The notes beneath the pieces were generated by a model, which was given only the letters and a program-made list of their open reading frames with translations, ran no database searches and was not told the DNA's origin. Source: Candidatus Nitrosopumilus limneticus (GTDB lineage: Archaea > Thermoproteota > Nitrososphaeria > Nitrososphaerales > Nitrosopumilaceae). Taken from it: 64,000 bases of DNA. Position numbers and translations under genes: made by a program. Within the stretch, counting starts at the first letter, position 1; every line of letters begins with the position of its first letter. Positions 43,301 through 53,500 of the stretch are shown here, piece by piece. Where the stretch lies: the NCBI GenBank assembly GCA_022117465.1, contig JAHCGZ010000001.1, positions 282,911 to 346,910 on the forward strand. Direction: 5' to 3'.

Positions 43301-43900
43301 CTATCTTGATGCTTGTGCTATACGCTCTAACTCATGTCTTTTCTTGACTGATGGAGAGTTAGAATCATTATTTGCTGCAAGAATTAATTGTTCAGCTAAA
43401 TGCTCTTCAATAGGTTTAGGATTAGAATATGTTGCATCTTTGACAGAATCAGCAATAAACTTCAAAGCCATATCAACTCTTCTGATTGGTGCAACATCTA
43501 CTGATACGTGGTATGTAGTACCACCGTAGACAATTCTAGTAGTATCTTCAGTTGGAGCGGAAAACTCTATTGCTTTAACTAAAACTTGAACTGGATTTTG
43601 TCCAGTTTTTAATTCAATAATTTCAAAAGCAGTTTTTACAGTATTAACTAATTTAGTTTTTTTACCAGTCATTCTACCAGTATTTTTTGCATATTTTTTT
43701 CCAAAGTGCATTGATTTGTTGATTAATCTTTCAACAATGTTGACTTCAGCTTTATTGAATCGCTTTAATGCAGAGCGACCAAAAGTGTAAGGTAAGATTT
43801 GTTTTCTTAAAGAAATTGCAGTCTTTAATCCAGGATCTACAATTACAATATTAGATAAATCCCATTTTCTAAATAATAGTAAATTTTTTGTTTCAGCCAT
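43301..43900 (-). CDS. rps7: 30S ribosomal protein uS7
   Basis: 199 residues, archaeal S7. KLLLFRKWDLSN-like N-terminal extension (LLLFRKWDLSNIVIVDPGLK), then KMVNRLINKSMH-type segment (VNIVERLINKSMHFGKKYAK), TVKTAFEIIELKTGQNPVQV, VLVKAIEFSAPTEDTTRIVY and VSVDVAPIRRVDMALKFIAD. It binds the 3' domain of 16S rRNA. Two bases from uS12 in the order eL30-NusA-uS12-uS7 of archaeal RNAP operons; EF-1A does not follow here, and a tRNA-Gln gene lies next on this strand. Confidence 0.95.
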   Translation of the reverse strand: MAETKNLLLFRKWDLSNIVIVDPGLKTAISLRKQILPYTFGRSALKRFNKAEVNIVERLINKSMHFGKKYAKNTGRMTGKKTKLVNTVKTAFEIIELKTGQNPVQVLVKAIEFSAPTEDTTRIVYGGTTYHVSVDVAPIRRVDMALKFIADSVKDATYSNPKPIEEHLAEQLILAANNDSNSPSVKKRHELERIAQASR

Positions 43901-43902
43901 TT

Positions 43903-44340
43903 CTATCTCCTTGGTTTTTCCTTCTTTCCAATTACTAATTCATGTAGTGACGTACCATTAACTTTAGAAACTTTAAATCTGACACCAGGAATATCACCCA
44001 TTGCACCACCTTGTGTTGCACCCATTCCTTCAATTGTTACCTCATCGTGTTCATCAATAAAATTCATAGCACCGTCTCTTGGCAAAAATGCTGTTACTGT
44101 TTTACCATTTCTAATTAATTGAACTCTAACACATTTTCTGACAGCAGAGTTTGGTTGTTTTGCTGCAATACCGACTTTTTCTAAAACTATACCACGACCT
44201 TGTGGTGCACCACCTAAAGGATCAGATTTTTTATCAATACCTAACTTTCTTCTTTTGTATGTTGAAATTGCCCAACGCTGTTTTTTCTTTTTAATTGTTA
44301 GTACTCTACCTGCAAATAATCCTAATGGTGATTTTCTCAT
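43903..44340 (-). CDS. rps12: 30S ribosomal protein uS12
   Basis: 145 residues. [20 protein letters not shown] has the near-invariant PNSAxRK motif of the decoding centre, and [20 protein letters not shown] plus [20 protein letters not shown] are typical. Long basic N-terminus of the archaeal form. Two bases before uS7 and three after NusA-like. Confidence 0.96.
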   Translation of the reverse strand: MRKSPLGLFAGRVLTIKKKKQRWAISTYKRRKLGIDKKSDPLGGAPQGRGIVLEKVGIAAKQPNSAVRKCVRVQLIRNGKTVTAFLPRDGAMNFIDEHDEVTIEGMGATQGGAMGDIPGVRFKVSKVNGTSLHELVIGKKEKPRR

Positions 44341-44343
44341 ATC

Positions 44344-44808
44344 CTATAGCTCCATAGTTACCCTTTCAGGACTGTTAATTAATACGCTTCCAATATCGAA
44401 ATATCGCTTTGCTAATAGTCTTGCTTTCTCAGCATTTCTGCCTTCTCTACCAACTACAATTCCTTTCTTTCTTGGGTCTACCATAACAATTGCCTGTTTT
44501 GTTCCATCTGCGCGTGTATTTATTTTTACTTCAGAAATTAGTTTATTATTTAATAAATTAGTAAGAAATTTTGCTGGATCTTCATCATACTCTACAAGTT
44601 CAACATTACGTTTAATCATATTTTGTAGAGATTTCATATGCATCCCACCTTTGCCAATTGCAAGTCCCATCTTACCAGTATTTACTACAAAAATTACTCT
44701 ATCTTGTTTTTCATCATCAATACAATCTCTTGCAACTGCACCAGTTACATTTTGAAATAGAGACATCATACGCATTTGATCTGTTGTGAGTTTAATGGCT
44801 TGTGGCAT
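44344..44808 (-). CDS. nusA: NusA-like transcription termination/antitermination factor
   Basis: 154 residues, consisting of two KH domains only, as in archaeal NusA: the first with KMGLAIGKGGMHMKSLQNMI (GxxG loop IGKGGM), the second with KKGIVVGREGRNAEKARLLA (VGREG). No S1 or acidic regions, unlike bacterial NusA. Conserved neighbour of uS12 in archaea; RNA binding is inferred from the KH motifs. Confidence 0.93.
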   Translation of the reverse strand: MPQAIKLTTDQMRMMSLFQNVTGAVARDCIDDEKQDRVIFVVNTGKMGLAIGKGGMHMKSLQNMIKRNVELVEYDEDPAKFLTNLLNNKLISEVKINTRADGTKQAIVMVDPRKKGIVVGREGRNAEKARLLAKRYFDIGSVLINSPERVTMEL

Positions 44809-44872
44809 AAGAATTCCTTTTTATCTCCAGACCAAAAATATCTCATTTAAACTTAAGTTAGTCAAAACAAAG

Positions 44873-45196
44873 TTAGACATTTGTTTCCTCAGTTTTTGTA
44901 TCTTTTAAAATTGATTTGATGTTTGCCTCATCGATTTTTGTAAATGAAATTGTTGAAATTCTATATTGTAAGCCGCACAATCGACCTAGTGCAACTGAAG
45001 TTCCTTGAAAGTTTACCAGAGGTACTTTTTGTTTTTTTGCATCAGATTCAATTTTCTCAAGCATTTTTTTATCTACTGATTGAGATAATACAATCAACTT
45101 GGAATTACTTACAGAGTTCAAAACTTGTTTACTACCCATAGTTATGTTATTTTCCTTAAGGGCATCTTTTAATGATTTTTCAAGTAGTTTACTCAT
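44873..45196 (-). CDS. rpl30e: 50S ribosomal protein eL30
   Basis: 107 residues, eL30/eL8 fold. LEKSLKDALKENNITMGSKQ and VLNSVSNSKLIVLSQSVDKK, then VPLVNFQGTSVALGRLCGLQ with the kink-turn-binding loop. Eukaryotic L30 represses its own mRNA through a kink-turn. Placed before nusA-uS12-uS7 as in many archaea. A near-perfect palindrome lies over its transcription start (next entries). Confidence 0.94.
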   Translation of the reverse strand: MSKLLEKSLKDALKENNITMGSKQVLNSVSNSKLIVLSQSVDKKMLEKIESDAKKQKVPLVNFQGTSVALGRLCGLQYRISTISFTKIDEANIKSILKDTKTEETNV

Positions 45197-45204
45197 GTAT
45201 TTTC

Positions 45205-45224
45205 CTTAACACGATCGTCTTAAG
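45205..45224. promoter_or_regulatory. Near-perfect 20-bp palindrome at the eL30 promoter
   Basis: CTTAACACGATCGTCTTAAG is self-complementary except for one mismatched pair (positions 6/15). It spans -18 to +1 of the predicted eL30 start, between the TATA box (45228-45238) and the ATG at 45196. That is where an archaeal repressor would block start-site access. The 11-mer TCGTCTTAAGA also occurs in the candidate RNA at 40888-40898. Confidence 0.55.
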
Positions 45225-45227
45225 AGG

Positions 45228-45238
45228 GCTTTATAGGT
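45228..45238 (-). promoter_or_regulatory. TATA box of the eL30-nusA-uS12-uS7 transcript
   Basis: Minus-strand CCTATAAAGCC with expected start near 45206, ten bases before the eL30 ATG. Separates this transcript from the rpo genes upstream. Confidence 0.55.
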
Positions 45239-45322
45239 TTATTGAAAAAATATTTGGCATATTAAAAAACCACTTTGAAAATAATTTTTAAAAAAAGTAT
45301 ATCAAAATTTGCATAAATAGAT

Positions 45323-46501
45323 TCATTGAATGTTTATCAATTTGGATACAGGAGGACTCAATGGATTTAATTCATTTAACGAATTCCAAACATAGGTTTC
45401 TAAAATATAATTATCAGAATTGGTAGGAATCCAAGATTGTGAAATCTCTAAAATTTGATTAGGAGATAATTTACCTTGAATCCAAGATAATGAGATTACT
45501 AAATCATCAGAATTTTTAATTTGAAAAAAATAAATAAATTCTTGATCATGTCTTATTTGATTTTCAATAGCCCCAACTATTTGCATTCGAGTATTTGGAA
45601 AAAAAGAGTTTAAAGGATTACCAAATCCATCAGATAAAAAAACGGGTGAAACTTGTATTCGATTAATTGTGGAAGTTGAGTGATCAACATAAGCAGATAC
45701 TTCAACATATTGACTATCAGATTTTGAAAAAGGTTTTGGCAATGTATAATCATTATATTTTGCTGTAATTTTATCACCAGAAATTGCATAAAGATTATTT
45801 CCACTAGAAATATTTTCAGATAAAGAAAATGTTGAAATAAAATTACCAGAACGTTCAGATGTTTCTATAGCAGTAAGAGATAATCCAGTAGCATCAGAAT
45901 CAGAAAAAACTTTTATGTTAACTGTGTCAATCATTTCAGGATTTAAATTTAAATCATAATCAATGACGCCAACTTGTATCAAATCATTAAAAAGAAGAAT
46001 ATCTTTTGAAAATTTAATTGTCCCATGATTCCAATTAACAGGAATAGATTCAACAAGTACAACATTATCTGCAAATTCAAATGAAATTGAAATTGAATCA
46101 TATGCATCAGATTCTAAAAATCCATTTGTTGGTCCGTTACCATTAGTTTTAGGATTTGTATCAAAAGTTCCATCTCCATCAACATCATGTAAAAAGCCAG
46201 TAAGAGTAACTTCACCTGAAAAAATTCCAGAATTGGAATTAGTTTCAGTTAATCTGTAGGAGTTTAGAAAATTTTTTCCTGAAGAAATTTTGATTGCATG
46301 TGATTCACTTTCACCAATGGAATCAATTTTATTGGGACTACTATTCCAACTTGGGGCAATTACAGAAATTATTATTTTATCAGTCCACGAATAAACAGAT
46401 TTGTCTGTAAAAATTGGTGCAAATGGTTTTTCGTAATCAGGAATTGATTCGGCATAGGCAGGAATTAAAAGAAAAAGAAACCCTATAAAAAACTCAATCA
46501 T
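45323..46501 (-). CDS. Exported multidomain beta-sandwich protein
   Basis: 392 residues. A Sec-type signal peptide (residues 1-18: IEFFIGFLFLLIPAYAES, likely cut after AYA). The mature part is all-beta: PIFTDKSVYSWTDKIIISVI (residues 30-50) shares the TDKSxYSxxDxIxI signature with the PEFG-CTERM proteins at 58.2-61.7 kb, then DVDGDGTFDTNPKTNG, which looks like a Ca-binding loop, and repeated SGNF/SGIF strands. No PEFG tail, lipobox or C-terminal anchor is seen, so it may be secreted. Unusual as a neighbour of the RNAP and ribosomal genes. No specific function recognised. Confidence 0.7.
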   Translation of the reverse strand: MIEFFIGFLFLLIPAYAESIPDYEKPFAPIFTDKSVYSWTDKIIISVIAPSWNSSPNKIDSIGESESHAIKISSGKNFLNSYRLTETNSNSGIFSGEVTLTGFLHDVDGDGTFDTNPKTNGNGPTNGFLESDAYDSISISFEFADNVVLVESIPVNWNHGTIKFSKDILLFNDLIQVGVIDYDLNLNPEMIDTVNIKVFSDSDATGLSLTAIETSERSGNFISTFSLSENISSGNNLYAISGDKITAKYNDYTLPKPFSKSDSQYVEVSAYVDHSTSTINRIQVSPVFLSDGFGNPLNSFFPNTRMQIVGAIENQIRHDQEFIYFFQIKNSDDLVISLSWIQGKLSPNQILEISQSWIPTNSDNYILETYVWNSLNELNPLSPPVSKLINIQ

Positions 46502-46552
46502 AAATAAAGTCTGTAGGAATTAGATTATAATGTTTGATTATAGTTTTTAAGA

Positions 46553-46777
46553 TTAATTTGTAGGTAAGGAAATTGCCAAAATATTATCCCCGCGCAACAA
46601 AACTTTTCCGAGCTTCAAATGTTTTTCTTTAGAAATATCCTCAGCATTATCTAATGTTAAATTCATGTGAATATCAAAATCAATTAAAGTTCCTTGAATA
46701 GTATTAGCATTTCTTAAACGAAGTAAGACAGTCTTACCTTGACAACCAGTCATTGTATTAGAAATTTCATCAGCCAT
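46553..46777 (-). CDS. Sm-like RNA-binding protein (Lsm)
   Basis: 74 residues. Sm1 motif in NTIQGTLIDFDIHMNLTLDN (with the conserved G, D and N around residues 28-46), and Sm2 in LGKVLLRGDNILAISL. Archaeal Lsm proteins form heptameric rings that bind U-rich RNA such as RNA 3' ends. It starts ten bases after rpoA and ends the RNAP subunit block. The 9-base gap suggests co-transcription with rpoA. Confidence 0.92.
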   Translation of the reverse strand: MADEISNTMTGCQGKTVLLRLRNANTIQGTLIDFDIHMNLTLDNAEDISKEKHLKLGKVLLRGDNILAISLPTN

Positions 46778-46786
46778 AATTATTAC

Positions 46787-49700
46787 CTAATTCTGTTTTT
46801 TCTTACTTACTTGCATGTACAAGTCAACTGTGCCACTTCCAATTGGAATTTGACTACCAACAATTACATTTTCAGTAATACCTCTAAGGTTTTCAATTTC
46901 ACCAGCAAGTGCTGCATGTGCAATAGTTGGTACAGTAATTTCAAATGCAGCTCTTGCAAGAACACTATCTTTAGTACCTGCAATTCCATGTCTACCAATT
47001 TGTTGCATGTAACCCCTAGAGCACATTAAATCAGATACCAACATAATGTATCTGTTATCAACTTCCAAACCTTGGTCCTGTAAAGTATTTTGAAGTTCAT
47101 CAATTAATGCAAATCTTGCAGCCTCAATTCCTAATGTTGCTGCAATTTCAAAGACATTATTTGTTCTAACATTTGTTTTATCAATACCATCAACCTCAAG
47201 GACTTTAGCAATGTTTGAACCAGTAGTTTGAATTACCCATTCATCATCTTTTTGAACTAGTGTAACTCGTTCAATATCTGGAACACCTTTAACAGTTGTA
47301 TTAAGAACTTTATTTCTAATTGCGATTGTAGTTGCAGTATCAGATTCATCAACTAAAGTCAAAGTAATTAATTCACCAGTTACCGCTATCTTGAATTTTT
47401 TGTTAGAAGAAAGTGATGCTTCAACTTCCGCAACTGAACAACCTCTTTCTCTAAGTCTATTTTCACTTAAAATTAATTTGATATTTGTAGAATAATCAGT
47501 TTCAATATCTGCAATTAATGCACTAACTTTAGTTTGTAAAACATTTCTTGCAACTTCAATTGCTTTTTCTCTATTTGTTTTATTTTCTTTGTCCAAGTAG
47601 ATATCCATAGTTGGGGTAACAGGTTTCTTTCTTGCATCAACTAATTCAATTAATCTTGGAAGACCTAATGTAACGTTTCTTTCTTTAATTCCTGCAAAGT
47701 GAAATGTTCTCAGAGTCATCTGAGTGCCAGGTTCACCAATAGATTGTGCAGTTACAAGTCCTACTGCTTGACCAGGCTCTACTCTAGCCTTATCATATAA
47801 TGAAAGACCTTTCTTACATACTGCTTCAATACCAGATTTGCTGAGACCGGATTTGTTTAATGCCTCAGTTACAAGTTTAGTTAATCTTGGATTAAATGTT
47901 TTAGTATATTTTTTAGCAAGTGTTTCAATTTCATCTTTTGTTGCTTTGACTCCAGAATCAATCATTACTTGGGATGCAGCTAGTCTAGATGGGTTAAATG
48001 CCTCACCATGATCACTTTTCTGAACATCAATTCCATCTTCACCATAAAGAAATTGAATAATGTGACCGTGTGGATCTCTTACAGTTCCATCATATTCTAA
48101 TCTAATATGCTCTAATGCGTTAATCAATCTACGTTGCATGTAACCACTTTGCTGTGTTCTGACTGCAGTATCTACCAGTCCTTCTCTACCACCCATTGCG
48201 TGGAAAAAGAATTCTAATGTGTTTAGACCAGTTCTATAATTTGATTTTACAAATCCATGTGCATCAGGATTACTATCATGTTCTTTAAAGTGAGTTAATG
48301 AACGATTAGCATATCCGGTACTCATTCTATTTCCTCTTCTAGATTGTTGACCTAATGCACCAGCCATCTGACCTACGTTAAGTGCTGAACCTCTGGCACC
48401 AGTTGTTGCCATAATTTTACCAGCATTTCCATCATCAAGAGAGTCATTTGCAGTATCTCCTGCTTTAACTCTGGCTTTACCTAATTCATTTACAATGTAT
48501 GCCTCTAATGCTTCTTCTGCTTTCATACCTCTTGTAAGTTTCAATGTTCCTTTTTCATATTGAGAAGTTAAGTCAGCTACAACATCATATGTATCACTAA
48601 TATCAACTAGAATTTGCTTTTCATTTTTTTCTGGAACTTCAAGATCACCGTAACCGTAACTAAATCCATAATGAGTAATGAATTGTTTGACCATAACTAG
48701 AATAGAGTTTAAGAAATTCTTTCCAACTTCATTACCATAATCCTTAGTAATTCTGTGTAAGACACTTTCTGGCTCTTCTGCACCAATTGATGTTTTATCA
48801 ATTACACCACTGATTAATTGACCATTTTTAATTACTACATCATTTATTTTTCCTTTAGTGCCCTTTGACCATTTTGATGTAAGAGTATAGTTGAAATCAC
48901 TTGGTAAGAATAATGAGAATAATTGTTTTCCAGTATATGCTGGTCCATCCTTTGTTTTGGTAGCGGGTTTTGGAAGTGTGCCAGTGTAATTACCAAGCAT
49001 TGCATAGTTTGAAAATTCTTGAACTGACAAAACAGTATCATCTTTTGTTAAAAGATACGCACCAGTTACAAAGTCTCTTAGCGCTCCAATAATTGGACCA
49101 CCGTATCTTGGTGAAATTAATTGATCTTGAACTCTCATCAATAATATTGCCTCTGCTCTTGCTTCCTCACTTTGAGGTACGTGAAGATTCATTTCATCAC
49201 CATCAAAGTCTGCGTTGTATGGAGGACAAACTGATGGATGTAATCTGAAAGTTTTACCAGGAAGTACTCTTACATAATGAGCCATAATTGACATCTGGTG
49301 AAGTGATGGTTGTCTGTTAAACATTACAATATCGCCATCTGCAAGGTGTCTTTCTACTAAATATCCAATTTCCAGTGATTCAGCAAGCACTGAACGATCT
49401 TCAACAAAGTCTAATCTAATTTTTACACCATCTGGTCTTACAATATAGTTTACACCTGGGAATATTTCAGGTCCATTGATTACTAGTTTTTGCATTCGTT
49501 TGATATTCCATTCTGTTACAATTTCAGGTATTGTTAATTTTATTGCAATTGATGTTGGTACACCAACTTCAGACAAGTCCAAATTAGGATCAGGTGAAAT
49601 AACGGTTCTACTAGAAAAGTCAACTCTTTTTCCAGATAAAGATCCTCTGAATCTACCCTCTTTTCCTTTTAGTCTTTGAGTTAATGTTTTTAGAGGACGT

Positions 49701-50584
49701 CCAGAACGATGATGAGCTTGTGGAATTCCAGAAACCTCATTATCAAAATATGTGGTAGAGTGATATTGTAACAAATCTACTAAATCTTGAACAATAAGTG
49801 GAGGGGTTCCAGCTTCCTTACTTTCTTTTAGTCTTTGATTAACTCGAATAATGTCTACCATTTTGTGAGTCAAATCATCTTCTGAACGAATTCCAGTTTC
49901 AAGAATAATTGAAGGTCTAACTGTAACAGGTGGAACTGGCAATACCTGTAGAATAAACCACTCTGGTCTTGCAGTTACAGGATCATAAGATAATAAAGAT
50001 AAATCATCATCTATTATTTGTGAAAATCTTTCTCTAATAGTAATTGGTAAAAGTCGATTTTCACCAATTTCTGTTTTTTCTACAAAAATTGTTGGTTTTG
50101 TAAATACTAATTCATATTGTGTTTTACCACAATGAGGGCATTCTTTTGCCTTTTTTGCTTTTTCAATAATTTGTTCAGGAATACGTTTTACTGAAACTAC
50201 TGTGTAAGCAGCATGTTTATCCTTAATGTTTTGGAATGCATTGAGATCTTCTTGTGGGATTTTTAATCTATTACAAGAACGACATGTAGATTGTAATAAT
50301 TTGTGAATATTATCAATAAATGCAATGTGTAAAATAGGTTCTGAAAGCTCAATATGTCCAAAGTGTCCAGGACATCTAGCAGCAGTATTTCCGCATGTTA
50401 AACATTTTTGTCCAGGTTCAAGTGTACCGAGTCTACCATCCATCAATCCACCTTGAACTGGCATACCATCTTCATCGTATGTTTCAGGAGCAGTAATTTC
50501 AGCAACTGAGTATTTTCTAATTTCACTTGGAGACCATACAGTAAAACGAATTCCATCAATTTTTTTAATTGCTTGAATAGACAT
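46787..50584 (-). CDS. rpoA: DNA-directed RNA polymerase subunit A (A' and A'' in one chain)
   Basis: 1265 residues. In many archaea the largest subunit is split into A' and A''; here one frame covers both, as in thaumarchaea. Landmarks: N-terminal Zn knuckles (CLTCGNTAARCPGHFGH, CRSCNRLKIPQ, CPHCGKTQYE), the catalytic Mg motif YNADFDGDEMNLHVPQ (about residue 455-465), bridge helix region ATTGARGSALNVGQMAGALG, HAMGGREGLVDTAVRTQQSG, and the A'' trigger-loop part (AVGLVTAQSIGEPGTQMTLR). Between rpoB and lsm, two bases from rpoB. Confidence 0.96.
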   Translation of the reverse strand: MSIQAIKKIDGIRFTVWSPSEIRKYSVAEITAPETYDEDGMPVQGGLMDGRLGTLEPGQKCLTCGNTAARCPGHFGHIELSEPILHIAFIDNIHKLLQSTCRSCNRLKIPQEDLNAFQNIKDKHAAYTVVSVKRIPEQIIEKAKKAKECPHCGKTQYELVFTKPTIFVEKTEIGENRLLPITIRERFSQIIDDDLSLLSYDPVTARPEWFILQVLPVPPVTVRPSIILETGIRSEDDLTHKMVDIIRVNQRLKESKEAGTPPLIVQDLVDLLQYHSTTYFDNEVSGIPQAHHRSGRPLKTLTQRLKGKEGRFRGSLSGKRVDFSSRTVISPDPNLDLSEVGVPTSIAIKLTIPEIVTEWNIKRMQKLVINGPEIFPGVNYIVRPDGVKIRLDFVEDRSVLAESLEIGYLVERHLADGDIVMFNRQPSLHQMSIMAHYVRVLPGKTFRLHPSVCPPYNADFDGDEMNLHVPQSEEARAEAILLMRVQDQLISPRYGGPIIGALRDFVTGAYLLTKDDTVLSVQEFSNYAMLGNYTGTLPKPATKTKDGPAYTGKQLFSLFLPSDFNYTLTSKWSKGTKGKINDVVIKNGQLISGVIDKTSIGAEEPESVLHRITKDYGNEVGKNFLNSILVMVKQFITHYGFSYGYGDLEVPEKNEKQILVDISDTYDVVADLTSQYEKGTLKLTRGMKAEEALEAYIVNELGKARVKAGDTANDSLDDGNAGKIMATTGARGSALNVGQMAGALGQQSRRGNRMSTGYANRSLTHFKEHDSNPDAHGFVKSNYRTGLNTLEFFFHAMGGREGLVDTAVRTQQSGYMQRRLINALEHIRLEYDGTVRDPHGHIIQFLYGEDGIDVQKSDHGEAFNPSRLAASQVMIDSGVKATKDEIETLAKKYTKTFNPRLTKLVTEALNKSGLSKSGIEAVCKKGLSLYDKARVEPGQAVGLVTAQSIGEPGTQMTLRTFHFAGIKERNVTLGLPRLIELVDARKKPVTPTMDIYLDKENKTNREKAIEVARNVLQTKVSALIADIETDYSTNIKLILSENRLRERGCSVAEVEASLSSNKKFKIAVTGELITLTLVDESDTATTIAIRNKVLNTTVKGVPDIERVTLVQKDDEWVIQTTGSNIAKVLEVDGIDKTNVRTNNVFEIAATLGIEAARFALIDELQNTLQDQGLEVDNRYIMLVSDLMCSRGYMQQIGRHGIAGTKDSVLARAAFEITVPTIAHAALAGEIENLRGITENVIVGSQIPIGSGTVDLYMQVSKKKQN

Positions 50585-50585
50585 A

Positions 50586-53500
50586 CTATAGTTTCTCCTT
50601 TATGAGAAGTCTAGGTGCAATATTCAAACTTTGCATCTCTTGCAATAATAATTTGAATGCATATGCTACAGATACAGAAGATACTTTTGCTTTATCTCCA
50701 CAAACTCTACAAACATACTTTCTTTGTTTAACATCATGATATGCTACAAGACCACATCTTTCACATACAAAAATATCAGATTTATCAGATTCATCTAATA
50801 ATCTATCTTTTAGAATCATTGAAGCACCATATGCAATTAAACAATCTCGTTCCATCTCACCAAATCTTAATCCACCACCTCTAGCTCTTCCTTCAGTTGG
50901 TTGTTTTGTTAACATCTGAACTTGTCCTCTTGCTCTTGCATGTATTTTATCTGCAACCATGTGATGAAGTTTTTGATAATATACCACACCAATAAAAACA
51001 TCAACTGGAAATGCTTTTCCAGTTCTTCCATCATACATTATTTCTTTACCAGAATAATTGAAATTGTGTGCATCCATTACTTCTTTAACTTCATCCATTT
51101 TTTCTCCAACAAATGCTGAACCATCAAATCTGTCTCCACGAAGTGATGCAGCTTTACCACAAATGGATTCCATCATCATTCCAACAGTCATTCTTGATGG
51201 AAATGCATGAGGATTAATCAAAATGTCAGGAGACATACCTTCTGCAGTGTATGGTAAATCTTCTGCTTTTGCTAAAATTCCAAGTACACCTTTTTGTCCA
51301 TGTCTTGAAGCAAATTTATCACCAATTTCAGGAATTCGCATATCTCTTGCTCTAATTTTATACATTTTTCCGCCTTCATTAGATTGAGTCATAACAACAG
51401 TGTCAATAACACCAGTTTCCGAAGGTCTTACACCAATTGATGTATCTCGTCTGTACGGACCAGATGACTCAAATTCCCTATACTCTTGCATGAATCTTGG
51501 CGGACTAGTTTTACCAATCAAAATATCTCCACCCTTAACAGGAGATTCAGATGCTACAACACCATCTTCTTCAAGTAATCTGTATGCACGTTCACCTTTG
51601 TAACCACGAATATTACCTTCAGCGTTTGGAATTTCAAAACTATCTCTCATTCCACCAGGATATTGTTTTGCTTCAGCATCGTAAACTCTAAAGAAGAAAG
51701 TTCTTCCCAATCCTCTATCAACAGATGCTTTACTGAGAACTATTGCATCTTCAATGTTATAACCGTCAAAGGGTAACACTGCAACCACACAATTCTGACC
51801 GGCAGGTCTATCTTCTAATCCTAAAAGTTTCATTGCTTTTGTATTAACAGCTGGAACTTGTGGATATAGCATAAGATGTTGTCTAACATACGTACTTGTA
51901 TTCATCATTGGTGATGAAAATCCTAAACTTTGTTTTGCCATTGCAGATTCGTAAGTATTTCTTGGAGATTGGTTATGTTCTGGATACGGAATGATAGAGG
52001 CAGCTGCACCTAGAATCGATGGTGGAAATACTTCAAGATGAGTATGCTTCTTTACATCTTTTTCATCTAATGTAACATAACAATTTTCTTCCTCATTTGC
52101 ATCAATTAATTCTAAAACACCCATTCTCATAAGATCAGTCCAAGAAAGTAATTTCTTAGAAATTTTATCTAAAAGATCTTGAGTTAACAATGATTTGTTA
52201 TCTTTGATAATTATCAAAGGTCTCAAAACTCGTCCAGAATTACAATTTACATACAATCTTCTTGTTGCTTCTTCATGTTCATCAGATTTATGAAATGAAA
52301 CTCCAACATGAGGATGAATTTTTGAATTTCTTCGAAGGTCTCTAAGAGATGCAGTTAATTCAATTCCATCTTTATAATATCCAATCAAACGACCATCAAC
52401 AAATATTCTTGTTCCATCTTTTTTCAAATCGTCTTTTGCATCAAAAAAATGCACAACCCCAAGATCAAATAGTTTTTCAACAATTTCTTCAGAAGGAACG
52501 TTTACTGATATAATTCCAGATAATGCAAGATTTTTTACTAAACCACAATTTGAACCCTCAGGTGTTTCACTAGGACATATTCTTCCAAAATGTGTTGAAT
52601 GTAAGTCTCTTGCCTCAAAGTTTGGCTGAGTTCTACTAAGTGGTGATTGAATTCTTCTAAGGTGACTGACTGTTGAAAGATAATTTGTTCTATCAAGTAA
52701 TTGTGTAACACCAACACGACCTCTACCCCAATTTCCTGTTGCAATAGCATTGTTAAGCTTATCAGTAATAATTCCAGGACGAATTGCAGCAGCAACGGCA
52801 TTAATTCCACGTTTCTGACCTGAACGCTCTAATTGATATTTCATATCCCTAACTAAATTTCTAAATGCAGTTCTAAACAAATCAGCAAGCATTTGTCCAG
52901 CAAATTTAATTACTTTATTTCCATAATGATCCTTATCATCAGGTTCAATCCAACCGAGTTTTAATTCTAATAATTTACAAGCTGCTTCGCCCAGAAATTG
53001 TGCTTTTTCTTTTCTATTCTCAGGATGCTTACCTAAATGAGGTAATAATCCCCAATCAAGTAAAGTTTCAGCACGTTTAATTTGAAATTCTTCTAACATT
53101 CCAGGTGCAATTCTTTTACTGATATATACAATAGAATCTTTAGATGTAGGAACATCCACTACTTTTTCAAATGAAGCTTCTAATTGATCTTGAAGTTCAT
53201 CTACTAGAGAAACAACTGCTGCAATTTCTTTATCAGATTCTAATCCTAAAGCTCTCATTAAAGTAACAACTGGAATATCGACAGGAGAACCAGGAATTCT
53301 ACCAACAATTAATCCATCATTTTTCATAACCAATTCTAATTTTGCACGGTAACCAACAATTGAAGAATAAACCTTAGCTTTGAAAACAGTATTTCCACCA
53401 ACAAGTTCTTTGTCAACAATTATTTTATTATAAGAAAGATCTTCTAAACCAACAATCACTCTTTCAGAACCATTAATGATAAAGTAACCACCAGGATCCT

